Positions 8,123 through 16,322 are shown, counted from the stretch's first letter. The stretch is DNA of 64,000 nt from Beduini massiliensis (GCF_000829905.1 NZ_CDPP01000002.1:186001-250000), one strand, 5' to 3'. Notes: generated from the letters alone by a model not told the origin. Made by a program: numbers and translations.

Positions 8123-9112
8123 TCAATGTTTAAAATGGATTGGACGATTCAATTTGCCCAAAGAAATGATTTGACCATGATTTTTAGAATAGAGAGGCAT
8201 TTGCACGGATACAATTTCACTATTATCATAAGTCTTAAAAAAGTATTGTGATGTCGTCAGATCCATAAACGCAGTGTATTGAGTATAATCACTTGTTTGT
8301 CGTTTAGTCATCACGACACCTTTTGGAATACTGACAGTTTCCATCACATGAAAACAGGCAATGACAGCCTCTTTTGGATTATTAGAATAATTTACGTGAC
8401 TTTTTTGAAAAGCGGCACGGACAAATCGGGATGGCGGCGTATAGTCTCCCGGTAACCCAAATGTTCCTGCTCCTTGACCGAATGGAGTTAAACTAAATGA
8501 ATTCCATTTTATTGCTTCCATTTGTGTCGGTGTAACATTCATATAATTTCTTAGGTTCGTCATATGCCATAAAAAATCCGGACTGTTAGCTAAGACACCG
8601 ATTGGATTATCCATGATTTGTAAGCCCTGCTTTGTTTTTTCAATGACACTGCATTTTCCCAGTTTATCTGCCATAATCCAATGAAGCGGTGCTACGGATT
8701 GAGTGACTGGATCTTCTAATCCGACAATTCGTACCGTTCTTAATATTTCTGCGGCCTGTTCAACACTCGCACAGGTGCTTAATAAAAATTTTGTGACTTC
8801 GAGTGCTGTAATCGATAAAGTTTGGTGGTCTTGCCTATCAATCGGATCATAAACTGCATACCCGGGGAAATACAAAACAGCGATCCCAAAGCCCATTTCA
8901 TTGACACCGTCCGCAAAAATGACCGGAGAAATATCCTGACCAATGCCCATAAAAGTATAATTTGTTTTAATCGTATGTGTGTTTAACTGATTCGTCCATT
9001 CGTAACCTTTAGACACTACATAGAGATGCGGATCTAAAGGATAAGAAAAATCCATCGTACGTCCTAAGAAAATACTATCAAACCCTGTCTTAACATGAAT
9101 TGCGGTACACAT
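8123..9112 (-). CDS. Linear amide C-N hydrolase, choloylglycine hydrolase family
   Basis: This 329-residue Ntn-hydrolase starts MCTAIHVKTGFDSIFLGRTM. Cys2 becomes the N-terminal nucleophile after Met removal, and Arg18 and Asp21 are in the positions used by bile salt hydrolases. The Asn of the oxyanion site is in IGVLANSPDFLWHM, and the conserved Arg is in PPSRFVRAAF. Bile salt hydrolases and penicillin V acylases share this fold. The family placement is secure; whether the substrate is conjugated bile acid, penicillin V or an acyl-homoserine lactone is not. No signal peptide is present, so it is intracellular. It is monocistronic with its own terminator. Confidence 0.92.
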   Translation of the reverse strand: MCTAIHVKTGFDSIFLGRTMDFSYPLDPHLYVVSKGYEWTNQLNTHTIKTNYTFMGIGQDISPVIFADGVNEMGFGIAVLYFPGYAVYDPIDRQDHQTLSITALEVTKFLLSTCASVEQAAEILRTVRIVGLEDPVTQSVAPLHWIMADKLGKCSVIEKTKQGLQIMDNPIGVLANSPDFLWHMTNLRNYMNVTPTQMEAIKWNSFSLTPFGQGAGTFGLPGDYTPPSRFVRAAFQKSHVNYSNNPKEAVIACFHVMETVSIPKGVVMTKRQTSDYTQYTAFMDLTTSQYFFKTYDNSEIVSVQMPLYSKNHGQIISLGKLNRPIHFKH

Positions 9113-9291
9113 AAGCCCCTCCTAAGTTTATAGCTTCTAATGTTATATATTCGACTGGATAAAAAGATATTCCATAGAGACACCCAAATAAAAAAGAGCC
9201 CATTCCACGTTGACCCCTTATCTTAAACATATTTTTTAATACAAAATGCAGTGACTGCCAGCACGCCAAAGAGCGCCCTACTCATCATAAA
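9113..9291. other. Intergenic stretch downstream of a doubtful small ORF
   Basis: No gene, repeat or clear terminator is visible. It should contain the promoter of the amidase gene that starts at 9112. Confidence 0.4.
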
Positions 9292-9537
9292 CTAGTTATT
9301 CAAATCTGCTGTCGCATAGCTAAACATATTCCCCAAATATGAGCGAAGAAATCTCCTAAACTTTATTGCCAGCCTTTGAAACAATGATGGAATCGTAGTA
9401 ATCAACTCAATGATATAAAGTGGAGCAGAAGAAAAGGTTTTCACCATTTCCGAGATATTCCTTGCTATGGCATTTATCGATGCCGTTACCAAACAGCATG
9501 ACAGTAATGCGATTATTAATTTCCAATTATGATTCAT
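9292..9537 (-). CDS. Doubtful small ORF with an N-terminal hydrophobic segment
   Basis: An 81-residue frame with a hydrophobic start (KLIIALLSCCLVTASINAIA) and an amphipathic, basic C-terminal half. No ribosome-binding site precedes the ATG and no family was recognised. It may be a small membrane protein, a remnant or chance. Confidence 0.25.
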   Translation of the reverse strand: MNHNWKLIIALLSCCLVTASINAIARNISEMVKTFSSAPLYIIELITTIPSLFQRLAIKFRRFLRSYLGNMFSYATADLNN

Positions 9538-9675
9538 ATATTTAAAATATCTTACAGATATGATATATGTGTTACTGCAAGATTGATTATATTCACCATA
9601 TTTAATATAATAAAATACTTATACAGAATAGTTTGTCATACATGAAAAACATGGAAATTTTCCATATCGGCCAAA

Positions 9676-9705
9676 TAAAAACTGCTTGATCAAATTGAGC
9701 AGTTA
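9676..9705 (-). terminator. Intrinsic terminator behind the methyltransferase-like gene
   Basis: On the minus strand AACTGCTC and its partner GAGCAGTT type stem (ACTGCT/AGCAGT) encloses 11 bases and is followed by TTTTTATTT. It lies about 46 bases after the stop codon. Confidence 0.6.
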
Positions 9706-9750
9706 AATGAAAATTACATTATAGTATTCAGAAATATATATTTAAGTCAT

Positions 9751-10275
9751 TTAAAAGTAACGTCTGACCTGCCGTATATAATCGACATAGTCTTCCTTAA
9801 ATTTATTCAAACACCATCGTTCTTCAGAAAGAATGATCCAGTGTGCCGAAAGCTGAAACATGAATACTGCTAAAGTTAACAATATCGAACGGGTAATAAT
9901 TGCCGATCCAAGAAAATATAGAAAATAACCTACATACATAGGGTTCCGGGAATAATGGTAAATACCTTTTCGATTTAATCCAGTTGAATCTGGTTTGGCA
10001 AAAGCAATGACGGAAAAAACAAGGACGGTTATTCCTAAAACGTAAAATATTAAGCCTATTAAAAATGTCGGTCGATCTAGCTTTATCTTTAAAAAGAGCA
10101 GATAAAGCATAATAAAAATATTGGTAATTTGGTAAAAAAGATAAGCCGCTTTTTCTTTTCCTTGTCGTGGAGCAAAAACAGCGGCACGTGATATGGCCTC
10201 CTTATTTATCACCTGCATCAGGGTAAATCGTATGAAAAAGAATGGAATCATCAATAAAAAGGCATCCATTCGCAT
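9751..10275 (-). CDS. ICMT/phospholipid methyltransferase-family membrane protein
   Basis: A 174-residue protein with about five membrane segments. The C-terminal half has the isoprenylcysteine carboxyl methyltransferase/PEMT signature: IYHYSRNPMYVGYFLYFLGS, then LSEERWCLNKFKEDYVDYIR and a terminal RQVRRYF. These enzymes use S-adenosylmethionine to methylate lipids or lipidated groups in the membrane. In bacteria the substrate is usually unknown. It stands alone with its own terminator. Confidence 0.85.
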   Translation of the reverse strand: MRMDAFLLMIPFFFIRFTLMQVINKEAISRAAVFAPRQGKEKAAYLFYQITNIFIMLYLLFLKIKLDRPTFLIGLIFYVLGITVLVFSVIAFAKPDSTGLNRKGIYHYSRNPMYVGYFLYFLGSAIITRSILLTLAVFMFQLSAHWIILSEERWCLNKFKEDYVDYIRQVRRYF

Positions 10276-10420
10276 CTGCTCCTTTATTTAAAAAATAACT
10301 TCAAATAGATACTCGTTTCTTTGTTGAAGAGACTCCCCATTGATAAAATCGGGTATTTATCTATATTCCAGTCAATATGAATAGTTTAATTCTACAATCC
10401 ATGACCATTCCATTAACTAA

Positions 10421-10453
10421 AAAACTAACCCTATTTTGGTTTGGTTAGTTTTA
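10421..10453 (-). terminator. Intrinsic terminator behind the zinc-ribbon protein gene
   Basis: AACTAACC and GGTTAGTT form an 8-bp stem around 12 bases; on the minus strand it is followed by TTTTTAG. It lies 10 bases after the stop codon at 10463. Confidence 0.7.
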
Positions 10454-10462
10454 GCTGTATCA

Positions 10463-10780
10463 TTACTCTATAGACTGATCCTGTGAAAACATTTCATCAA
10501 TAATAATTTTTGCTTTTGAGTAATGAATATAAGGTACATAAAATTGATAATTCTCCAAATATGGGCCTGCTTTTATTGCCATTGCCGCTCCCATTCCTCC
10601 TACACATTCAAAAGGGATCTCTGCGTTATCTAACTTTTCTTTCAACATTTCTGCCCAAATCATTGGTTTTTCTATAAGAAAACATACATCTCCATCGGTT
10701 ATACTTCTTAATTTTTTATTTCCACAATAACTGCATTCTTCATTATGATTTAGATGGTGACATTTTTCACAATAGTTCAT
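10463..10780 (-). CDS. Zinc-ribbon protein with DUF2007-like C-terminal domain
   Basis: A 105-residue protein. The N-terminus has a zinc ribbon, CEKCHHLNHNEECSYCGNKK, with four metal-binding Cys. The rest (FLIEKPMIWAEMLKEKLDNA, then IPFECVGGMGAAMAIKAG and FYVPYIHYSKAKIIIDEM) resembles DUF2007, a ferredoxin-like fold annotated as putative signal transducing protein. No enzymatic motif is present. A role in sensing or protein contact is an inference. Confidence 0.75.
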   Translation of the reverse strand: MNYCEKCHHLNHNEECSYCGNKKLRSITDGDVCFLIEKPMIWAEMLKEKLDNAEIPFECVGGMGAAMAIKAGPYLENYQFYVPYIHYSKAKIIIDEMFSQDQSIE

Positions 10781-11109
10781 AAAATTTCCCTCCTTATTCT
10801 TTGTTTTTATGTATCTTCTTTATTTAATTTTACTATAGATCTTTCTTAATTACAATCTATGCTTCTTTAGTGAATCTCTCATATTGATTAACCGTGATTG
10901 ATTTAGTTTTAATCAATGTCATAATGAGGTAAAGGAGGAGATGGAAGTCGTCTCGTATATCTGGAATGCAAGACATATGGTATTATAAAATCTCAAGTTA
11001 CTCTGGATTTTAAGATGAGATTATCCGATGGGGTAGTTTTCTTTTTACAAAAAAAGTACCTTGATCTGATTTTTTCAGAACCAAGATAAAACAATGGTTT
11101 TGTACTGAT
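10781..11109. other. Gene-free stretch with a plus-strand promoter-like signal
   Basis: An inverted repeat of ATTGATTAA and TTAATCAAT lies at 10883-10917. Inside it a plus-strand TTGATT is followed 16 bases later by CATAAT (10898-10925), then AAAGGAGG and an ATG at 10941 opening only a 15-codon frame. This may be the 5' stub of a lost plus-strand gene. No full-length protein follows. Confidence 0.35.
11047..11086 (-). terminator. Intrinsic terminator behind the PAS protein gene
   Basis: On the minus strand CTTGGTTCTGA pairs with TCAGATCAAG with one bulge, then GTAC and seven T. It ends 24 bases after the PAS gene stop. Confidence 0.6.
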
Positions 11110-11493
11110 TTATTTTCGGTGTTTCCAATATTCAAATACCGATAATTGCGGCTCTTCTTGATCCCAAGGCATTTCATGTCTTTCAAAATAACCAATCACT
11201 TTACCTAACTTATCTCTTACCGGTACAAAGAATTCTCTTTCGCCCGTTTTACCATTAAGAAGTTCAAACATCTCCTCTTCACCGGCATCTGCTCGTTTTA
11301 AAAATTCTTCAATCTTTATCTTTGAATTTTCGTTATGGCAGTTGAAAAGACTATTCCCTATTTGAACTCTGTCACCATATCTTTGCATAGCTGTTTTATT
11401 CATATAGCGAACAATATGTTCTCGATCAACAAACACAATTTCATAAACGTATGCATCTAAAATACTGCTTAAGATTTCTTTTGTTATTTCCAT
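11110..11493 (-). CDS. PAS domain protein
   Basis: A 127-residue single PAS domain: IVFVDREHIVRYMNKTAMQR forms the first strands, SLFNCHNENSKIKIEEFL the helical part, and EREFFVPVRDKLGKVIGYFE the closing strands. It resembles the PAS module of DUF438/hemerythrin proteins. No output domain is attached, so it may be a stand-alone sensor binding heme, flavin or a small ligand. The ATG at 11493 was chosen for its GAGGA site 8 bases upstream. Confidence 0.82.
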   Translation of the reverse strand: MEITKEILSSILDAYVYEIVFVDREHIVRYMNKTAMQRYGDRVQIGNSLFNCHNENSKIKIEEFLKRADAGEEEMFELLNGKTGEREFFVPVRDKLGKVIGYFERHEMPWDQEEPQLSVFEYWKHRK

Positions 11494-11592
11494 TTCAGAT
11501 CCTCTTTTTATTTTATACAAGCAAATAATATAATAATCGCTGTCTCTAATAAATACCTAAAAATAATGAAATGACTAAAATTACATCATTTT

Positions 11593-11742
11593 CTATTTTA
11601 AACTTCCATCATCTTTTAATTCACGATAGGCTTGTTTTATTCCGCTTTTAACCGCCAACTTTACAACAAAATACAAAACGACAAATAAAAGCACTGCTAT
11701 TCCTATACCTATGCCGACATTTATATTAAATAGATTGAACAT
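11593..11742 (-). CDS. Small single-pass membrane protein (DUF6019-like)
   Basis: A 49-residue protein, MFNLFNINVGIGIGIAVLLF onward, with one membrane helix followed by KLAVKSGIKQAYRELKDDGS, a pattern like DUF6019 small proteins. Three ATG codons stand in a row at 11748-11740; the third is 7 bases after AGGAGG and is the best start. Function unknown. It ends with TAG at 11593 and lies between the YcxB-like gene and the PAS gene on the same strand. Confidence 0.7.
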   Translation of the reverse strand: MFNLFNINVGIGIGIAVLLFVVLYFVVKLAVKSGIKQAYRELKDDGSLK

Positions 11743-11800
11743 CATCATCCCTCCTATACACTTTATTTCTTTAATTTTACTAAGTAATTATTATAGGCAT

Positions 11801-12334
11801 TTATTTGTTTTTCATATTATAAAAGCAGCTTTCATCATTTATAACTTCTTTTAATATCTCTAGATGCTCATCGTTAAACGGAATATAGATGGAACTCTTT
11901 TTAAAGATTAACACAATAATATCCTTTACAGTAACACAGTAAAGAAGATTATCCCAATAGTACTTTACATTACAATCCATGATGTATTCTTCATCAATGA
12001 TAAGGGTGAGTGTATCCTCTGCATACTTCACGCGTTTAAAAGAAGTCGCTATAATATAATAATTGACTAAAGCTAAAAACAACCAAACGATGCCTAATAT
12101 TATACAGATCACTTGCATTATCACTGTAAAACCATGATCATCAGGGGATTGCAAAGAATAAAAAATAAGAGCAAATATAAAAAATAAAGTGGATTGTAAA
12201 AGAAGTGTTTTGAAATTTGAAGATGCTTTCGGAATCTTTTTTAATTTCTTTATTCTTTTTTTATTCATGAACAATCCTAAGGCGATATCCAATTGTTCTT
12301 TATTTCGATCATTATTATAATTTAACTTATACAT
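11801..12334 (-). CDS. YcxB-like membrane protein
   Basis: A 177-residue protein with two adjacent membrane helices (about 47-65 and 74-96), followed by a C-terminal cytosolic domain of alternating strands (LTLIIDEEYIMDCNVKYYW, CVTVKDIIVLIFKKSSIYIP) ending in a helix. This is the layout of YcxB-domain proteins, whose function is unknown. It is followed by the small membrane protein gene at 11742. Confidence 0.7.
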   Translation of the reverse strand: MYKLNYNNDRNKEQLDIALGLFMNKKRIKKLKKIPKASSNFKTLLLQSTLFFIFALIFYSLQSPDDHGFTVIMQVICIILGIVWLFLALVNYYIIATSFKRVKYAEDTLTLIIDEEYIMDCNVKYYWDNLLYCVTVKDIIVLIFKKSSIYIPFNDEHLEILKEVINDESCFYNMKNK

Positions 12335-12766
12335 AAAATTCCTCCTTAAGCCAAATTTAATTCATTATATTGGGTTTAAAATATCTTATAAATTCACCTT
12401 TTTTAAATAATTTCAAAGCTTTAAAATATTTCTAGTTTTATTTTATCATAGAAAATCCATATCACCAATCAATTCCAAAGAAAGATGATTTATATATTAA
12501 GTTATAAGAAATAAAAAACTATTTATCAAACGGGATATACATCTATAACGGATGATATCTGTAGTAATAGCTCTATTCCCTTAAATATCGTACTTATTAC
12601 TTATCTTTTCTTAACTTAAATAAATATATTCCTTTAATACTGTTTAAACTTTCATAACAATATATTACTACAATAGATTCTATTAGACCTAAAAATAAAT
12701 TCATAAAAATATTTTTAATATAAATGCCTAAAGATAATAATATTTATATTCTTTAGGCAGATTCAA
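12335..12766. other. AT-rich intergenic stretch
   Basis: About 430 bases, very AT-rich, no supported gene. Its right end holds the terminator of the MATE gene; its left end should hold the promoter of the YcxB-like gene. Confidence 0.5.
12718..12760 (-). terminator. Intrinsic terminator of the MATE gene
   Basis: TGCCTAAAGA and TCTTTAGGCA form a 10-bp stem; on the minus strand TTTATATT follows. It lies 8 bases after the MATE stop codon. Confidence 0.7.
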
Positions 12767-14143
12767 TTATTGCGCTTTTTTCATTTTTTTCTTAAATGTT
12801 TTATTTAAAAGAATTGGGTATACACATACAATTAGTAAAGTTGAAGTGCCCCAACATAATGGATTGATATAGATCATCCCCGTAAATCCTAATGGATAAA
12901 CAAGAAAATAAGTTCCCAAACATCTCACTATAACTTCTAATACACCCACACCTAAAGGAATTGAAGACTGTCCTATTCCTGTCAGCACAAAACGAACAAT
13001 AAAATTCACACCTAAAATAAAGTAACAACAAGAGGTAAATGAAATATATTGTACACCTAAGCGAATTACATCTACTTCACTTTCATTGACAAATAATGTC
13101 ATAAACTGACGACTAAAAAGTTGAGCAAAAACCATTACTATTAGGCTCAAGATAACTGTAATTTTTAGCATCGATTTTGCTCCTTGACGAATACGGTCAA
13201 ACGAATTATTTCCATAATTTTGCGCAGAGAATGTTGAAATCGCAGTCCCAAATCCTGATAACGTTTGCATCATCAAGGAATCCATTTTATAGGCTGCAGT
13301 ATAAGCAGCAACCTCATAACTTCCTAACGTATTCAAAGCTGATTGTACAACTAAAAAACTAATAGCTAATAACGATTGAAAGAAAGCCATGGGTAACCCA
13401 ATTTTAATTTGTTCTTTTATATAATCAAGGCGAATTGCATAATCGTCTTTTTCGAATACTAAAATATCTAATTTCTTTTTCATATAGATAAAACATAGAA
13501 TACAACAAATCAATTCTGAAAAAACGGTTGCTAAAGCTACACCGGCAATTCCCATTTGACAAACAATAACAAAAATTAAATCTAATATAATATTTAAAAG
13601 AGCTGATAAAATGAGAAATAGTAAGGGAACAACACTATTGCCATGAGCCCTTAAAATAGCTGACTCATAATTATAAATTGAAGCAAAAATAGATCCTATA
13701 AATATAATAGTAGAATAAGTTAATGCTCCCGACATTAATTCATCTGAAACATTAATGATTTTAAACAAAGAATGATTTAATAATAACCCTGCAATCATAA
13801 CAGAAATTCCTGTAAATGCTATTAAATAAAAACCATTCACAATGGCCCTCTTTGTTGCCCTGGAATCATTTGCTCCAACTTTTTGAGCAATTACAATAGA
13901 CAGACCACTAGATAAACCTATAGCTAATCCTAATAATAAATCAATGACTGGCGTAGTTGCTCCAACCGAAGCTAAAGCCAAAGTGCTGACATATTTTCCT
14001 ACAATGATGGTATCCACCGTTGTATATAATGTCTGAAATAAATTGGCAATAATCAATGGCAGTGCAAAAAAAATAATAACTTTTAACGGTTTTCCTTTAG
14101 CTAAATCTATAGATGATAACATTGATAGTTTTAAAGTATTCAT
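12767..14143 (-). CDS. MATE family efflux transporter
   Basis: A complete 458-residue MATE transporter with twelve predicted membrane segments. The N-terminus carries FFALPLIIANLFQTLYTTVD, IIVGKYVSTLALASVGATTP and GLSSGLSIVIAQKVGAND, all typical of the NorM/DinF superfamily. It exports drugs or metabolites using an ion gradient. GAGGAGGG precedes the start. It is divergent from a LysR gene 140 bp away, with an LTTR-type box in between, so it is the likely target of that regulator. It resembles the partial MATE at the window's left edge but is clearly a separate gene. Confidence 0.95.
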   Translation of the reverse strand: MNTLKLSMLSSIDLAKGKPLKVIIFFALPLIIANLFQTLYTTVDTIIVGKYVSTLALASVGATTPVIDLLLGLAIGLSSGLSIVIAQKVGANDSRATKRAIVNGFYLIAFTGISVMIAGLLLNHSLFKIINVSDELMSGALTYSTIIFIGSIFASIYNYESAILRAHGNSVVPLLFLILSALLNIILDLIFVIVCQMGIAGVALATVFSELICCILCFIYMKKKLDILVFEKDDYAIRLDYIKEQIKIGLPMAFFQSLLAISFLVVQSALNTLGSYEVAAYTAAYKMDSLMMQTLSGFGTAISTFSAQNYGNNSFDRIRQGAKSMLKITVILSLIVMVFAQLFSRQFMTLFVNESEVDVIRLGVQYISFTSCCYFILGVNFIVRFVLTGIGQSSIPLGVGVLEVIVRCLGTYFLVYPLGFTGMIYINPLCWGTSTLLIVCVYPILLNKTFKKKMKKAQ

Positions 14144-14149
14144 AAAATT

Positions 14150-14275
14150 CCCTCCTCAACAATATTTTAGATAATTAATTTTCTGTTGAGAAATATATAT
14201 AATTCATAATACTATAACTCCAAGTTATATCTTACTGGTAAAAACAATCAATAAATATTATAATTTAGATAAGGA
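14150..14275. promoter_or_regulatory. Divergent MATE/LysR control region with LTTR box
   Basis: A dyad ATAAC-N5-GTTAT (T-N11-A type) lies at 14214-14228. On the minus strand it overlaps a TTGGAG-N16-TATATA promoter for the MATE gene. On the plus strand TATAAT lies just upstream of the LysR ribosome-binding site. A second inverted repeat, CTCAACA and TGTTGAG, sits in the MATE leader and touches its Shine-Dalgarno sequence. Confidence 0.5.
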
Positions 14276-14283
14276 GGTTAATT

Positions 14284-15174
14284 ATGAAATTAGAAGTCTT
14301 TGAATATTTAATTGCAATAGAAAAATATGGTTCTTTAAACAAAGCGGCAAATAATTTATTTGTTTCTCAGCCGAATTTAAGCAATGTTATTAAAACATTT
14401 GAAAATGAACTTGGCTATCCTGTAATTTACAGAAATCATCAAGGAGTTCATTTTACAGATAAAGGCAAACAAGTCTTACTGATTGCACATAATATGGTGA
14501 AAGAAAAGGAAAAATTAATGAACCTTAACTTAGATCATCAAAAAATAGCGTTTAAAATCTCTATTGGTAATGGAGATTATGCATTGTCGCCTATCTATTA
14601 TTTATTAAAACAACAGTCTTTTCAAGATGAAATAAACATTACTATTGTAAATTGTGCTGTATGGGAATCTCTGGAAAATGTCTATAACCAAATTATTGAT
14701 ATAGCTTATTTTATTATTCCTAAATCTATGAAACTGGAAATTGAAAAATACAGTGAGTCACATCATTTAAAATTATATCAAATAATAGAATCAACTTGTC
14801 AAATCGAACTTAGGAAAAATCACCCCCTATTAGAAAATTTTTCTAAAGAAGGTTTATGGAACTATCCATTTGTCGATTTTGTGAATCAACGTCCGAATGC
14901 TTACGAAGAATACCAACAATATATTAATCCACACAAAATCATCGAAGTAGATCATCATTCTTTAAGAAAGAAGATTATTTGTGAAACTGATGCCTTTTCT
15001 ATTGGCTTACCCTCATCCGACCCTATTCAAAATCATTCACACACTGTAGGTATCCCTACTCCTGAATTAAAAATGTATATTTGCGAAGTGCGCCGGCAAA
15101 GCGATAAAGATCACCTGTTATTCAATCAGTTGCGCAATATTATAGAAAAAAATTTAGGAAAGATATATCTATAA
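14284..15174 (+). CDS. LysR family transcriptional regulator
   Basis: A 296-residue LysR regulator. Residues 1-60 form the winged helix: LEVFEYLIAIEKYGSLNKAA, NNLFVSQPNLSNVIKTFENE and LGYPVIYRNHQGVHFTDKGK. The rest is the two-lobed substrate-binding domain. The start follows AAGGAGG. It is the only plus-strand gene in the first 36 kb and is divergent from the MATE exporter, which it probably controls in response to an unknown ligand. Confidence 0.93.
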   Translation: MKLEVFEYLIAIEKYGSLNKAANNLFVSQPNLSNVIKTFENELGYPVIYRNHQGVHFTDKGKQVLLIAHNMVKEKEKLMNLNLDHQKIAFKISIGNGDYALSPIYYLLKQQSFQDEINITIVNCAVWESLENVYNQIIDIAYFIIPKSMKLEIEKYSESHHLKLYQIIESTCQIELRKNHPLLENFSKEGLWNYPFVDFVNQRPNAYEEYQQYINPHKIIEVDHHSLRKKIICETDAFSIGLPSSDPIQNHSHTVGIPTPELKMYICEVRRQSDKDHLLFNQLRNIIEKNLGKIYL

Positions 15175-15262
15175 ATATAATATATGAAGATAGATATATT
15201 CCTATAGGATTTTATTAAATCATTTGTATGAATCCTTTATTTTTATATACAGGAGAAGTTCA

Positions 15263-15409
15263 ATGAAAAAGTTTTTAAATCCTAATAGGCATCTTGTGTT
15301 GCTACGTATGAAATTGCTCAATGATTTTTTATGCCAATGTTACAGTTGGGAGTCTCTTTTTACTCCTGCTATTTTGCGTTCAACGCCTTTTTATTATTTT
15401 ATCATGTAA
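15263..15409 (+). pseudogene. 5' stub of an OxlT-like MFS transporter gene
   Basis: An AGGAGA ribosome-binding site and ATG open a 48-codon frame. Its start, MKKFLNPNRHLVLL, and YSWESLFTPAI match the beginning of OxlT-type MFS transporters (NRHLVLL, then YSW..F..P). The frame then loses the family pattern and stops. This looks like the decayed 5' end of such a gene; the rest is absent. It follows the LysR gene on the same strand. Confidence 0.4.
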
Positions 15410-15411
15410 AT

Positions 15412-15448
15412 AAAAAAAGCATAAGTTAAGACATACGTTCTTAACTTA
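15412..15448 (-). terminator. Intrinsic terminator of the 15766-15455 gene
   Basis: TAAGTTAAGA and TCTTAACTTA pair; on the minus strand TGC and seven T follow. It lies 7 bases after the stop codon. Confidence 0.75.
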
Positions 15449-15454
15449 CACCAT

Positions 15455-15766
15455 TTATATTACACTCTCTGAATTCTTATCTATATGATTTTTATAATCA
15501 TTAATGATATCCATAATAGATTGTGGTATTTCGTCTTCATGGCTATCAATATAATCTACTAGTTGCATAATGGCTTCTGCAATTACAACTACTGCTGTTT
15601 TATTATCACTATCAAACTCTGTCATTGCTTTCCACAATTCAACTGGACACTTCCCCTCTTGTTGTAATTTTTCAATTTCATCACAAACATCTCTTCTTAA
15701 AGCTAACAACTGCTGTGGCTTCCTTTGTCCATAAGCTCCTTCAATAAGACTTTTTAAAGTTGCCAT
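15455..15766 (-). CDS. Hypothetical protein
   Basis: A 103-residue, acidic, helical protein with no recognised domain: MATLKSLIEGAYGQRKPQQL at the start, then CDEIEKLQQEG and a tandem of AEAIMQLVDYIDS helices. The ATG at 15766 was chosen because GGAGAGG lies 8 bases upstream; an upstream start at 15781 has none. It lies downstream of ssrA on the same strand and has its own terminator. Confidence 0.7.
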   Translation of the reverse strand: MATLKSLIEGAYGQRKPQQLLALRRDVCDEIEKLQQEGKCPVELWKAMTEFDSDNKTAVVVIAEAIMQLVDYIDSHEDEIPQSIMDIINDYKNHIDKNSESVI

Positions 15767-15917
15767 ATTAATCCTCTCCAATCTTTATTAACTTAAATTA
15801 GTATAAATTTATCACAAATAATAAATACTTATAAGTTATTATTTTTATAAAGATGTATAAATTAATCCTTACTTTTCCTTTCGCCTTCACCTCAACCATT
15901 AATAACTTAATAGCTCA

Positions 15918-16268
15918 GGTGGAGCCGGCGGGAATCGAACCCGCGTCCAAAAACAGTCCCTCTAAAGCGTCTACAGTTTATCTTATTGAATGAGTTTAAC
16001 TAAGCTACGATCAATAAGCAATCTTTCACTCAGCGATCCTATTGATTTTCGTAAAAAGGAGCTAGGCAATCCTTTTTCTTAACTCATAAGTTATGATACT
16101 AGCTGCTAAATTATGAGTAAATCCAGCAGTAGCATGCCAAAGTCTATGTCGACTTAATTAGGCAAATGAATAATTTGTTCTGTTTCCAGTTATTTGTTTG
16201 TGCACGTAACGTGTGCCGCCGACTGCAGCTAAAGTCAGACTTGTCCCTGTCGAATCCAAGACGACCCC
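15918..16268 (-). ncRNA. ssrA: tmRNA (ssrA)
   Basis: Transfer-messenger RNA, about 351 nt. The 5' end GGGGTCG pairs with CGGCTCC at the 3' end to form the tRNA-like acceptor, and GGTTCGATTCCCGCC is the T-arm. GTCTTGGATTCGACAGG is the classic tmRNA 5' block. The tag frame lies at 16187-16158: after ATAACT, as in Bacillus, it reads GNRTNYSFA then TAA, giving the tag A-GNRTNYSFA. Stalled ribosomes are rescued and the peptide is tagged for proteolysis. The 3' CCA is only partly encoded (ACCT). It lies directly after smpB, its protein partner. Confidence 0.96.
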
Positions 16269-16271
16269 ATG

Positions 16272-16322
16272 TATGCGGATAACCGCATATGAATTATAGC
16301 ACATTCATTGAAACGAAATCAA
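16272..16322 (-). promoter_or_regulatory. ssrA promoter with palindrome at the start site
   Basis: On the minus strand TTGATT (16322-16317) and TATAAT (16298-16293) are 18 bases apart. The -35 overlaps the smpB stop codon. A perfect dyad TATGCGG-N4-CCGCATA at 16272-16289 covers the predicted start site, 3 bases before mature tmRNA; it could be an operator or a precursor hairpin. Confidence 0.65.
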
